This document shows, one piece after another, positions 24,434 through 32,980 of a stretch of 64,000 bases of DNA. Each line of letters starts with the position of its first letter. Position 1 is the stretch's first letter. Where the stretch lies: NCBI RefSeq assembly GCF_004214935.1, contig NZ_SFCC01000019.1:92521-156520 (forward strand), written 5' to 3'. The notes beneath the pieces were generated by a model, which was given only the letters and a program-made list of their open reading frames with translations, did no database searches and was not told the origin of the DNA. The DNA is from Amycolatopsis suaedae. Its GTDB lineage: Bacteria; Actinomycetota; Actinomycetes; Mycobacteriales; Pseudonocardiaceae. A program made the translations under genes and the position numbers.

Positions 24434-25957
24434 TCAGAACGTGATGGCGAAGCCCTCGATCGTGCCCGTGTCGAAGCGGTACACGTCGCGGACGCTCAGC
24501 TTCCAGGTGCCGTTGGCGTTCTCCGCCGACGCGTCGACGGTGAACGTCTGGTGCACGCCACCGGCCGAACCGACACCGCCGGAGTCCTTCAGCCGGTAGG
24601 ACCTGCCGCTGGGCCCGACGAGGTCGATCACCAGATCGGCGGTGTAGCCGTGGCTGATGTCCACCTTCACCGGCAGCCGCGCGGATACCGTGCCGGGGCA
24701 CGAGTCCTGCGTCACCGACGTGGTCACCGCGTCACCCGCGTCGGGAATGGCGACCGGCGTGTTGTTGGACTTCACGCCGCACTGGCCCGGGCCGCCGCCA
24801 CCGATGAACGACACGTTCAGCAGCTTGTTCGGCGACCCGCTGCCGACGTTGCGGATGACCCCGTCGGTCGCGTTGCTCACCAGCGCGTCGCGCACCTGCT
24901 GCGGGGTGGCACCCGGGTTGGCCGCGAGGTACATCGCCGCCGCGCCGCCGACGTGCGGAGCCGCCATCGACGTGCCGGTCATGTTCGTCGAGCCGCCACC
25001 GGTGCCCTTGCTGAGCGAGGTCACGTTCTCGCCCGGCGCGAACAGGTCGACGCAGCTCCCGATGTTCGACCCGAAGTAGCGGTTGTCCGACGAGTTGGTG
25101 CCACCGACGGTGATCACCTCCGGCACCCGGGCCGGGCTGGTGTTGCACGCGTCGCTGGAGGCGTTGCCCGCCGCCACCGTGTACACGACACCGGAGGCGA
25201 CCGACGCCTTCACCGCGTCGTCCCCGACGCCGGGGGCGTCCATGGTCAGGCTCATGTTCGCCACCGCCGGCTTGCGTGCGTTGGCGGTGACCCATTCGAC
25301 GGCGTCGATGATGCCCGAGTCGGGCCCGGTGTTGTCGCAGCCGAGGACCTTCAGGCCGACAATCTTGACCTTCTTCGCCACGCCGTAGGTCTTGCTGCCC
25401 AGGGTCCCCGCCGTGTGGCTGCCGTGCCCGTGGCAGTCGGAACCGTTGCCGCCCATGAAGTCCTTGCCGACGCTGGCCCTTCCCTCGTACTCCGGGTTAC
25501 CGGGGTCGATGCCGCTGTCGAGGTCGTAGACGGTCACGCCCTCACCGGTGTTGTTGTAGGTGTAGGTGCGGTCCAGCGGCAGCGCCTTCTGGTCGACGCG
25601 GTCCAGTCCCCAGGTCGCGCCCTGCTGGGTGTCGGCGCCGCGTGCGGTGCCGTCCTCGTGAACCGACTTCACGGCCGGGTCTGCCGCCAGCCTCCGGGCT
25701 TCCCGCTCGGTCATGCCGCGTACGGAGAATCCGCGCAGGGTCACGCTGTAGGTCGACCGCAGCTCGCCGCCGTACCGTTCCGCCAGGGCACCCGCCTGCG
25801 CGCTGACGGCGTTGTCGCGCAGGACGACGATGTACTGGTCGCCGTAGTGCTCCCTGGCCTTGACGACCGTGCCCTCGGGTTGTGCCGCCGACGCCAGCCC
25901 GGTGCCGAGTGCCACCAGCCCGAGCGTCAGTAGTAGTGCCTTTCCCTTGCTACGCAT
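24434..25957 (-). CDS. Secreted subtilisin-family protease (S8) with C-terminal P domain
   Basis: 507 residues. Signal peptide 1-24, then an inhibitor I9 propeptide (QYIVVLRDNAVSAQAG, about 41-100). In the catalytic domain Asp147 is in DLDSGID, His178 in GHGSHTAGT, the oxyanion Asn in AAGNASS (about 265) and Ser330 in GTSMAAPHV. Residues about 385-507 form a proprotein-convertase P-like beta domain. It is made as a zymogen and matures outside the cell to degrade protein. I chose ATG 25957, nine bases after GAGG, over an upstream TTG. It follows a related protease gene by 18 bases, probably in one transcript, and the two likely arose by duplication. Confidence 0.92.
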   Translation of the reverse strand: MRSKGKALLLTLGLVALGTGLASAAQPEGTVVKAREHYGDQYIVVLRDNAVSAQAGALAERYGGELRSTYSVTLRGFSVRGMTEREARRLAADPAVKSVHEDGTARGADTQQGATWGLDRVDQKALPLDRTYTYNNTGEGVTVYDLDSGIDPGNPEYEGRASVGKDFMGGNGSDCHGHGSHTAGTLGSKTYGVAKKVKIVGLKVLGCDNTGPDSGIIDAVEWVTANARKPAVANMSLTMDAPGVGDDAVKASVASGVVYTVAAGNASSDACNTSPARVPEVITVGGTNSSDNRYFGSNIGSCVDLFAPGENVTSLSKGTGGGSTNMTGTSMAAPHVGGAAAMYLAANPGATPQQVRDALVSNATDGVIRNVGSGSPNKLLNVSFIGGGGPGQCGVKSNNTPVAIPDAGDAVTTSVTQDSCPGTVSARLPVKVDISHGYTADLVIDLVGPSGRSYRLKDSGGVGSAGGVHQTFTVDASAENANGTWKLSVRDVYRFDTGTIEGFAITF

Positions 25958-25975
25958 GAACAATTACCTCGCTGA

Positions 25976-28471
25976 TCACTGGACGGTGAGGGTGTAGGTG
26001 GCGGTGACGGTCTTGCCTGCGGCGTCGGCCGCCGTGACGGTGATCGGGTAGGTGCCCGCCTGGAAGGGCGCGAAGACCTGCATCGTGGAACTGCCGCCCG
26101 CGGCGATCGTCTGCGGGTTGAACATCGGGGGGATCGGCAGGCCGTTGCCGGATGCGGAGAGCCGGATCGACCCGGTGCCGCCGGTCGCGGTCACGGTGGC
26201 GCTGACCAGCGCCCCGGGCCGGGCGGATCCCGCGGCCGGGTCGACCTTGACCACCAGGTCGCCCGGCTGGGACCCCTTACCGACGGTCAGCATCAGCGTC
26301 GTGGTCGCCGTGTCGGTGTTTCCCTTGCCGGACACGGTGATCCGGTACTCACCCTCCGGTGTGGACGTCGCCGTCTCGATGGTCAGCTTCGCCACCTCGC
26401 CGGAGTTGATGGTCGACGGCTGGAACGTGGCCGTCGCGCCACCGGGCAGGCCGGACGCGGTGAGCGTGACCTTCTCGGCCCCGCCGTCGCCGGCCTTGCT
26501 GGTGATGCTGGCCGACACGTGCTTACCGGGTTCCACCCGCACCGACGCCGGTGTGGCGCCGAGGCTGAACCTGCCGGTCGGCGGCTGACCGCCGATCTGC
26601 TCGTTGACCCAGTCGCCCATCTCGTTGTTGAGCCGGCTGTAGATGCTGTACCAGCGGAAGTCGCTGCGGCTCCAGGACGCCACCCCGGCGACCTTGCCGT
26701 CGACGATGAACGGGCCGCCGCTGTCGCCGGGCAGCACGGTCTTGCGGCCGTCGGGATAACCGGCGCAGATCATCGTCTTCGGGTCGGCGCCGTTCTCCAC
26801 ACCGGTGCACTGCCGGTGGTCGACGATCGGCAGCGTCAGCTTGTGCAGGGTGACGTCTGGCGGGCTGTCACTGTGGCTCTTCTTGCCGTAACCGAGGCTG
26901 TAGCCGTCGCGCCCCGGCGACTCCAGTCCGGTGTCGGCCGACGTCGCCACCTTGGCGTAGCCGCCCGCGGGCACGGGGATGTCGGCGTCGGTGGTGATGA
27001 CGGCGACGTCGTAGCCTTGCGCGAAGTGGACGTAGCGCGGGTGGGTCTTGTAGTCGACGACGTTGAGCTGCGTTCCGCCCGGAGCGGCGAGGTCGTCCAG
27101 CCCGTACAGAACGGTCTTGCGGCCCTGCAGTTCCTTGCAGTGCGCGGCGACGAGCACCTTGCGCGGCGCGATGACCGAACCGGAACAGCTCTGCCCGCGT
27201 GGCCTGCTACCGCCTTCCCGCAGCGCGGCGATGACGAACGGGTGATCGCGGACCGAGGCCGGTTCCCCGCCGATGCTGGCCGGCCGCACGTCGCCGGGAA
27301 GCCGCGCCTCGTCGGTCGGTGCGACCGCCCGCTGTGCCAGGGATCCGGTGTACAGCAGCTTGTTCGGCGAGCCACGGCCGTCGGTGATCTTGCCGCTGGT
27401 CGCGCTGCCGGTCAGCGCGCTCGTCACCTGGGACGGCGAGGCGCTGGGGTTGGCGCCCAGGTAGATCGCCGCGGCCCCGGCGACGTGCGGTGTCGCCATC
27501 GACGTGCCGTTCATCCGGGTGGTCCCGCCGCCGTTGCGCAGCGAGGTGATGTTGCTGCCCGGCGCGAAGATGTCGGTGCAGCGGCCGAAGTTGGACGACT
27601 GGAACCCGCTGAAGACCGACCGCCGGTCCCGCTCGTCGCTGGCCGCGACGGTGATCGCCTCCGGTGTCCGCGCGGGTGAGTAGTTGCAGGCGTCCTGGCC
27701 GTTGTTGCCTGCCGCGACCGTCGCGGTCACGCCCGCGCGGACGGCGCCCTGCACCGCTTGGTCCACACTGGACGTCGCGCCGCCGCCCAGGCTCAGCGTG
27801 ATCACCGCGGGCTTGCGGGCGTTCTTCGCGACCCAGTCGATGCCACGGATGATCCCCGACCACGCGCCGGAGTTGTTACAGCCGAGCACGCGTACCGAGA
27901 CGACCCTTGAGCCCTTGGCCACCCCGTAGGTGTTGCTGGCCACGGTGCCCGCGACGTGCGTGCCGTGCCCGGCGCAGTCGGCGGCGTCACCGTCGTTGTC
28001 GATGAAGTCGTACCCGCTGGATGCCCGCCCGCCGAACTCGGACTGCCGGTAGTCCACGCCGCTGTCGACGACGTAGACGGTGGTGCCCTCACCCTTTCCG
28101 GCGTAGCTGTATCGCCTGTCCAGCGGGAGGTCCCGCTGGTCGACCCGGTCCAGGCCCCAGGTGGGATCGGTCTGCGTGTCGACGCCGGTGGCGATGCCGT
28201 CCCGTTCGACCAGTGCGACGGCGGGATCGGCGGCCATTCGCCGGGCCTGGCTCTCGGTCATCGTCGCGGAGAAGCCGCGGACCGCCGTGTCGTAGGTGTG
28301 TCCGAGGTCGGCGCCGTACCGCTCGGCGAGTGTGCCGGCCGCGGCGGACACGGCACCGTCGAGCAGCACGATGTAGCCGGAGGGTGCCTGGGCGGCCGCG
28401 GTGGGGGCGGCGAGTGCCGTCACCGCGACGGCGGCCACGGCCGCGCCCAGCGCGCGTTTTCTTCTGGACAT
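25976..28471 (-). CDS. Secreted dual protease: subtilisin (S8) fused to trypsin (S1) plus Ig-like domains
   Basis: 831 residues. Signal peptide (1-27), I9 propeptide (about 30-90), then a full S8 domain with Asp136 in VVDSGVD, His169 in GHGTHVAGT and Ser324 in GTSMATPHV. Residues about 405-625 form a second complete protease of chymotrypsin fold with His444 in AAHC, Asp488 in GYDVAV and Ser584 in GDSGGP. The tail (about 630-831) holds two Ig-like beta domains. Both triads are intact by inspection. ATG 28471 is six bases after GGAG. A LAL regulator gene lies upstream on the same strand; the 115-bp spacer has AT-rich promoter-like sequence including an inverted repeat TAATTG/CAATTA at 28566-28584. 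Confidence 0.92.
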   Translation of the reverse strand: MSRRKRALGAAVAAVAVTALAAPTAAAQAPSGYIVLLDGAVSAAAGTLAERYGADLGHTYDTAVRGFSATMTESQARRMAADPAVALVERDGIATGVDTQTDPTWGLDRVDQRDLPLDRRYSYAGKGEGTTVYVVDSGVDYRQSEFGGRASSGYDFIDNDGDAADCAGHGTHVAGTVASNTYGVAKGSRVVSVRVLGCNNSGAWSGIIRGIDWVAKNARKPAVITLSLGGGATSSVDQAVQGAVRAGVTATVAAGNNGQDACNYSPARTPEAITVAASDERDRRSVFSGFQSSNFGRCTDIFAPGSNITSLRNGGGTTRMNGTSMATPHVAGAAAIYLGANPSASPSQVTSALTGSATSGKITDGRGSPNKLLYTGSLAQRAVAPTDEARLPGDVRPASIGGEPASVRDHPFVIAALREGGSRPRGQSCSGSVIAPRKVLVAAHCKELQGRKTVLYGLDDLAAPGGTQLNVVDYKTHPRYVHFAQGYDVAVITTDADIPVPAGGYAKVATSADTGLESPGRDGYSLGYGKKSHSDSPPDVTLHKLTLPIVDHRQCTGVENGADPKTMICAGYPDGRKTVLPGDSGGPFIVDGKVAGVASWSRSDFRWYSIYSRLNNEMGDWVNEQIGGQPPTGRFSLGATPASVRVEPGKHVSASITSKAGDGGAEKVTLTASGLPGGATATFQPSTINSGEVAKLTIETATSTPEGEYRITVSGKGNTDTATTTLMLTVGKGSQPGDLVVKVDPAAGSARPGALVSATVTATGGTGSIRLSASGNGLPIPPMFNPQTIAAGGSSTMQVFAPFQAGTYPITVTAADAAGKTVTATYTLTVQ

Positions 28472-28586
28472 GGGCGTCTCCGTAGAATAGGGATCGGGAC
28501 GCCTATTACTGTCGAGTAGTGCGGCTGGCGAGAACAATAGTGGTGGGTGGCCGTAAACTACCCAATAATTGAGTCATGCAATTACG

Positions 28587-31247
28587 CTACGGACCCTTAT
28601 TGATTTTTCGGAGTGTTTCCTCGGTAAGCAGGGAACGGGACGGTAACCCCAGTTTGCGTAGTGCCTTTCCGACGTGGATTTCGACGGTTCGCGGCGAGAG
28701 GAACAGCAGTTCGGCGATCTGCCGGTTGGTCAGGCCGCGTGCCGCGAGCCTGGCGACCTCGGTTTCCCTCGGCGACAGCGTGGGCCCGTAGCCACGGCGG
28801 CCACGGCGTGGCAGCAGCGGGTCGCACCGGCGCATCGCCCGCCTGCAGCGCAGTGCGTCGGCGGCAGAGCCGAGGCCGTGATAGAGCGCCTCGGCGGTCG
28901 AGTAGGCAGCGACGGCCGCCTCGGCGTCGCCGAGTTCGGCCTGGCAGTCACCGGCCAGTTCACCGGCGCTGGCCGCGGAGTACGGCCGGGGCAGTGCGTC
29001 GTAGGCGACCCTGGCTCCGCCGAACAGTTCGGCCGCCCGCGCGGGCTCACCCGCGTCCCTGGCGAGCATGCCCTGGCACAGCAGGTCGGCCGCGGTGGCA
29101 AGCGGCGCGTCGCGGCCGGCGATACCTTCCTGGAACTCCGCCAGCAACTCGGCTGCCTCTCCGCTGCCGCCCAGCAGCACCAGCACCCGCACCGCCAGCG
29201 GCAGCAGCTCGGCCGCCCACACCCAGTTGTCTTTCGTGCGGATGCCGGCGAGTCCCTGCCGGGCCAGCGCGCTGGCGGCGACCAGGTCCTTGCCTGCCAG
29301 GTGGACGGTCACCCGCCCGGCGAACGTCGAGGCCCGCAGCGGCGCACTGCCTTCGGCCAGCGCGTGTGCGCGCTCGAAGTGCCGCAGCGCGGCCGTACGC
29401 CTGCCCCTGCTGTTGTCGTGCCAGCCCAGCGCGACGAGTGGTTCTGCGGCCAGCGGACCGGCCGCGCCGACCTGGTCCAGCAGGCGGGCGGCGTCACTGT
29501 CCACTGTGGCCCAGACGCCGGTGGCGACGTCGAGGCGCAGGCTGGTTCCGGCGGCGAGCGCGTCGAGGTAGGGCTGGCGCTCGTCGGTGGTGAGCTGCTT
29601 GGCCGTCGCCAGGTAACCGCGGGCGGCGGCGTAGTGGCCGTTCCAGGCCGCCGCGTCGGCGAGGTTGACGTAGGCGCGGCTGACCTGCCTGCGGACGTCC
29701 GCGCTGTCCGGCGCGGCAGGCAGTGTCTCGATGTCCTGCCAGACGTCCGGATCGGCGACCTGCATCCGGGCCGACATCCGGTTGGCCGTGACGGCCGCGG
29801 TGACGACCGCGTCGCCCGCCGTCCTGCTCGCCCGCTCGGCCAGTGCGAGCCAGCGCAGGTTCTCCTGCACCGGCACCGCGCCGAGGTGGGGAAGGGACAG
29901 CGAGGCCAGGCCCCTGGCCAGCACCGCCTCGTGACCGGCGAGATCGGCCGAGGCCAGCTCGATCTCGTGGCGCCCCGCGTCGACCTGGCCGGTCTGGTTG
30001 ATCAGCACCCGGCCGAGGTGCATGCGGATCTCGCCACGCGCTGAGCCGCTGAGCGGGTGATCACGTACGGTCTGCCGCAGCCTGCTGATCGTGCCGTCGC
30101 GAACCAGGCCGTGCGGCATCTCCCTGCTCAGCCGCACGGCGAACGTCTCGCGGGCGGTGCGGGGCAGGCCCGGGTCGTCCAGTGCCTCCTCCAGCAGCCG
30201 GACGGCCTCGTCCGGACTGGCCTGGTCGACCGCGCCGGACGTCCACCGGATCCACTCGGGTATCTCGCCCGCCCGGCGGTGGTGCCAGGCGATCCGCGCC
30301 GACGGCGGGTCCACCGAGGTCGCCAGCGCCGCCGCGGCCCTGGCGTGCAGCCGCGCCCGCCGCGGGCCGGGCAGCGTCGCGTAGACGGCCTCCCCGGTCA
30401 GCGGGCTGCCCGGTGCGTACCGGTCCATACCCAGGTCGGCGAGCAGGCCGGCGGTGACCGCGCGGGCGATCGCGGTGTCGGCGGGCAGGCCGGAGACCGC
30501 GCCGAGAACGGCGGCTCCCGCGGCCTCGGCGAGGACGGCGGACGCCTCGACGACCTCCCGCACGGCGCTGTCCTGGGCGGCCAGGCGAGCGGCGGTGCGG
30601 GCGCGGAACCGTTCCGTGCCACCGTCCTGCAGCTGGGCGAGGATCTCGCCGACCCGGCCCGCGGCCCGGCGGTGCAGCTCGCCCGCTGGCGTCGTGCTTC
30701 CGGCGAGCGCGGCAACGGCGTCGACCGGGAACGGGCCGAGCGTGAGCGCGAGGGTGGCGTCCGCGCGGGCAGGCCAGCGGGCGCCCGGCGCGCTGCTCAC
30801 CACGACCGCGGGCGCGTCCCGGCTGCCGGTGAGGAATCGCAGGAAGGCGTGGGTCTCCTCGTCGGCGAGGTGGATGTCGTCGAGCACCAGCGGGCCGTCG
30901 CCCAGCACCTCGCGCAGCGCGCGGAACAGGTGGTGCCTGCTCGTGGTGGCGGGCGCCTCCGGCAGCCGCGGCGCCCATTCGGGCAGGACGGTACGCAGGG
31001 CGCCGGTGACCGGCGGCGGCTTGCTGGGCGGTCCGGTGCGTTCGACGGCGTCGACCACCGGCCCGAGCGGGACCGATCCGTCGTGCGCGGCGCAGCGGGC
31101 CGACCGGGCGGCGGTGCGCGCGCAGAGTTCGTCGAGCAGCCGGGTCTTGCCGGACTCCGGCTCCCCCTCGACGACCACGAACGCCCCCGGCGAATCCGCG
31201 GCCGCCAGCAGGGCCGCGATTTCCGCGTCTCTCGCCACGAACGGCAT
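28587..31247 (-). CDS. LAL-type LuxR regulator (large ATP-binding)
   Basis: 886 residues. The N-terminal AAA ATPase has Walker A GEPESGKT at residues 28-35 and Walker B-like LVLDDIHLADE. A long helical repeat region in the middle resembles TPR sensor domains. The C-terminal LuxR helix-turn-helix (about 815-880) reads LSPRETEVARLAARGLTNRQIA and then SPRTVEIHVGKALRKLGL. Such proteins activate catabolic or secondary-metabolite operons in response to ligands. Its position upstream of the two secreted proteases suggests it may drive them (inference). ATG at 31245-31247 follows AAGG by seven bases. Confidence 0.88.
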   Translation of the reverse strand: MPFVARDAEIAALLAAADSPGAFVVVEGEPESGKTRLLDELCARTAARSARCAAHDGSVPLGPVVDAVERTGPPSKPPPVTGALRTVLPEWAPRLPEAPATTSRHHLFRALREVLGDGPLVLDDIHLADEETHAFLRFLTGSRDAPAVVVSSAPGARWPARADATLALTLGPFPVDAVAALAGSTTPAGELHRRAAGRVGEILAQLQDGGTERFRARTAARLAAQDSAVREVVEASAVLAEAAGAAVLGAVSGLPADTAIARAVTAGLLADLGMDRYAPGSPLTGEAVYATLPGPRRARLHARAAAALATSVDPPSARIAWHHRRAGEIPEWIRWTSGAVDQASPDEAVRLLEEALDDPGLPRTARETFAVRLSREMPHGLVRDGTISRLRQTVRDHPLSGSARGEIRMHLGRVLINQTGQVDAGRHEIELASADLAGHEAVLARGLASLSLPHLGAVPVQENLRWLALAERASRTAGDAVVTAAVTANRMSARMQVADPDVWQDIETLPAAPDSADVRRQVSRAYVNLADAAAWNGHYAAARGYLATAKQLTTDERQPYLDALAAGTSLRLDVATGVWATVDSDAARLLDQVGAAGPLAAEPLVALGWHDNSRGRRTAALRHFERAHALAEGSAPLRASTFAGRVTVHLAGKDLVAASALARQGLAGIRTKDNWVWAAELLPLAVRVLVLLGGSGEAAELLAEFQEGIAGRDAPLATAADLLCQGMLARDAGEPARAAELFGGARVAYDALPRPYSAASAGELAGDCQAELGDAEAAVAAYSTAEALYHGLGSAADALRCRRAMRRCDPLLPRRGRRGYGPTLSPRETEVARLAARGLTNRQIAELLFLSPRTVEIHVGKALRKLGLPSRSLLTEETLRKINKGP

Positions 31248-31289
31248 GCTCAGACCTTACGCCGGGAAATCGCGGCGGCGGTCCTTTGA

Positions 31290-31301
31290 TAAGGGCCCTT
31301 A
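31290..31301. promoter_or_regulatory. 12-bp perfect palindrome in a divergent promoter region
   Basis: TAAGGGCCCTTA lies midway in the 99-bp gap between the LAL regulator (minus) and the hydrolase (plus). It may be an operator, but it is short and could be chance. Confidence 0.3.
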
Positions 31302-31346
31302 CCTATTCGGCCGCGGGCTGTCGGTCCCGCCGGTTAGGGTCGGGTC

Positions 31347-32171
31347 ATGGAACTCGACGGATGTTTGTCGTGGAAGGGCAGGGAAATCGTCTGGGGCAAG
31401 GCCGGTTCCGGGCCTGCCGTGGTGTTCTGCCACGGAACACCGTGGTCGTCGTGGCTGTGGGAACCGTTCGCGGACGCGCTGAGTGCCGAGTTCACCGTGT
31501 ATGTCTGGGACATGCCGGGCTACGGCCGGTCGTCGAAGGACCCCGCGCATCCGGTCGACTTCGGTGTCCAGGCCGAGGTCTTCACCGCGCTGCTGAGGGC
31601 GTGGGAACTCGACCGGCCGCACGTCGTCGCGCACGACTACGGCGGCGCCGTCTCGCTGCGTGCCACCCTGGTGCACGGCGTGCCGTACGCGTCGCTGCTG
31701 ATGGCCGACGTGGTGGCCATCCCGCCGTCGGGTTCGCCGTTCTTCCGGCTGGTCAAGGAACATCCGGACGTCCTGAGCAAGCTGCCGCCCTACGTCCACG
31801 AGTCGGTGGTCAGGACCTACATCGGCAGCGCCGCCCACCGTGAGCTGCGGGAGTCCGACCTCGCGCGCCTGACGCGACCGTGGCTCGGCGAGGAGGGCCA
31901 GGGCGCCTTCTACCGTCAGATCGCCGCCTACGACGAGGGGTTCCTCGCCTCGAACGAGGCGTTGCTCGGCAACCTCGACATCCCGGTGACCGTGGTGTGG
32001 GGCACCGAGGACGCGTGGATCCCGCTGGCGACAGGTGAACGGCTCGCCGCCGCCATTCCCGGCGCGGACCTCACCCGCGTGCCGGAGGCCGGGCACCTGA
32101 TCCAGCTGGACGCCCCGGTCCAGCTGGCGACGTTGCTGCGCTCCTGGCTCGGGCGGGTCGCGGGGCGGTAG
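31347..32171 (+). CDS. Alpha/beta hydrolase with Asp nucleophile (haloalkane dehalogenase / epoxide hydrolase type)
   Basis: 274 residues. The nucleophile elbow reads AHDYGGAVS, with Asp instead of Ser, as in haloalkane dehalogenases and epoxide hydrolases. The oxyanion region is HGTPWSSWLW, a second acid lies in WGTEDAWIP and the base His in EAGHLIQLDAP. The dehalogenase halide-binding Trp that normally follows the nucleophile is replaced by Tyr, so epoxide hydrolysis or another ester-like reaction is possible. TAGGGT is exactly six bases before the ATG, suggesting a leaderless transcript. Confidence 0.82.
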   Translation: MELDGCLSWKGREIVWGKAGSGPAVVFCHGTPWSSWLWEPFADALSAEFTVYVWDMPGYGRSSKDPAHPVDFGVQAEVFTALLRAWELDRPHVVAHDYGGAVSLRATLVHGVPYASLLMADVVAIPPSGSPFFRLVKEHPDVLSKLPPYVHESVVRTYIGSAAHRELRESDLARLTRPWLGEEGQGAFYRQIAAYDEGFLASNEALLGNLDIPVTVVWGTEDAWIPLATGERLAAAIPGADLTRVPEAGHLIQLDAPVQLATLLRSWLGRVAGR

Positions 32172-32187
32172 CCGTTTCTGCCGGTCT

Positions 32188-32212
32188 GCCGTTCCGCCGT
32201 GAGCGGAACGGC
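32188..32212. promoter_or_regulatory. ClgR-like inverted repeat upstream of popR
   Basis: GCCGTTCCGC and GCGGAACGGC form a perfect 10-bp inverted repeat with a 5-nt spacer, containing CGC-N5-GCG as in ClgR-type operators. Just upstream the half-site TCTGCC occurs twice in direct orientation. It lies 36 bases before the popR start and may be an autoregulatory site or, less likely, a terminator of the hydrolase gene. Confidence 0.5.
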
Positions 32213-32248
32213 TGCCGCCCGGCGCCGCCGGGGTGTCAGGATGACGGC

Positions 32249-32578
32249 ATGGCCGACATCCTGCCCTTCCACCGCGACCCCGAGCCCGAACCGTTGTGGC
32301 GTGAGGTGCTCGGCCGGAGCCTGCGTGCGGCGAGGGAGGAACAGAACAGTCGCCTTGTCGACATCGCGGAGCGGGCCGGTATCTCGCCGCAGTACCTGTC
32401 CGAGATCGAGCGCGGCCGCAAGGAGCCGTCCAGCGAGATGATCGCCGCGGTCACCGGCGCGCTCGGCGTCGGGCTGGCCGACCTGCTCGCCGGGATCGCG
32501 GGCGAGGTCCGGCGCGGCCGGACCGGCGGTTCCGTGCCGCTCCGCCGCCCCGCCGGCCCCCTGCTCATGGCCGCCTGA
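32249..32578 (+). CDS. popR: PopR/ClgR-family XRE regulator of clpP
   Basis: 109 residues. A helix-turn-helix domain (about 20-80) has the sequence typical of ClgR and PopR: LVDIAERAGISPQYLSEIER followed by GRKEPSSEMI. The tail ends in Ala-Ala, and in Streptomyces (recalled literature) the two C-terminal alanines of PopR are needed for its degradation by ClpP1/P2. PopR activates the clpP3-clpP4 operon there. Here the clpP pair lies next door in convergent orientation and carries a matching operator, which makes this assignment strong. The expected loop: loss of housekeeping ClpP stabilises PopR, which turns on the second ClpP pair. Confidence 0.82.
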   Translation: MADILPFHRDPEPEPLWREVLGRSLRAAREEQNSRLVDIAERAGISPQYLSEIERGRKEPSSEMIAAVTGALGVGLADLLAGIAGEVRRGRTGGSVPLRRPAGPLLMAA

Positions 32579-32596
32579 GCGTCCGGCTCCAAGCTC

Positions 32597-32951
32597 GTGA
32601 AGGCCACCTTCATTACGTCTCACGTCAGGGCCCCGGCAAAGTCCGGTCGCGGGCAGGTGAGGTGGCTGGTCTCGAGTGTGGAACTCGCGTGCCGGAACGT
32701 AGAACTCGCGTGCCGGAACGCAGAACTCGCGTGCGTGAGCGCAGAACTCACGATGTGGACCCGGTTCTCACCTAGTGCCGGTCGCCCGCGTGACTGGGCC
32801 GTTCGCGCGAGTCCTCCGTTCCCGACCCGCGAGTCCCACCGTCGTGCACGCGAGTCCCACGCTCCGGCACGCGAACTCCACGCTCCCGCACCACCACGAC
32901 TGCCGACTTTGCCGGGGCCTTTACGTCTCACGTGGTGAAGGTGGCCTTCAC
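32597..32951. repeat. Family A interspersed element, copy 3 (fills the 32579-32980 gap)
   Basis: The best-formed copy. The 47-base left end (32597-32643) and right end (32905-32951) are inverted repeats identical at 40 positions with no gaps, both running from GTGAAGGCC to CCCCGGCAAAGTC. Between them are three 21-bp forward units starting GAACTCGCGTG (32681, 32702, 32723) and inverted units with GCGAGTCC or GCGAACTCC at 32807, 32829, 32850 and 32871. The whole can fold into one long imperfect stem. It lies between the convergent popR and clpP genes. Confidence 0.88.
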
Positions 32952-32980
32952 GTGCTTTGCGGCGTGCCGTACCCGAGGGG

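Noticed and set aside
31290..31301. TAAGGGCCCTTA as the LAL regulator's binding site
   Set aside because: A single short palindrome with no second copy near the protease promoter; kept only as a weak candidate site.
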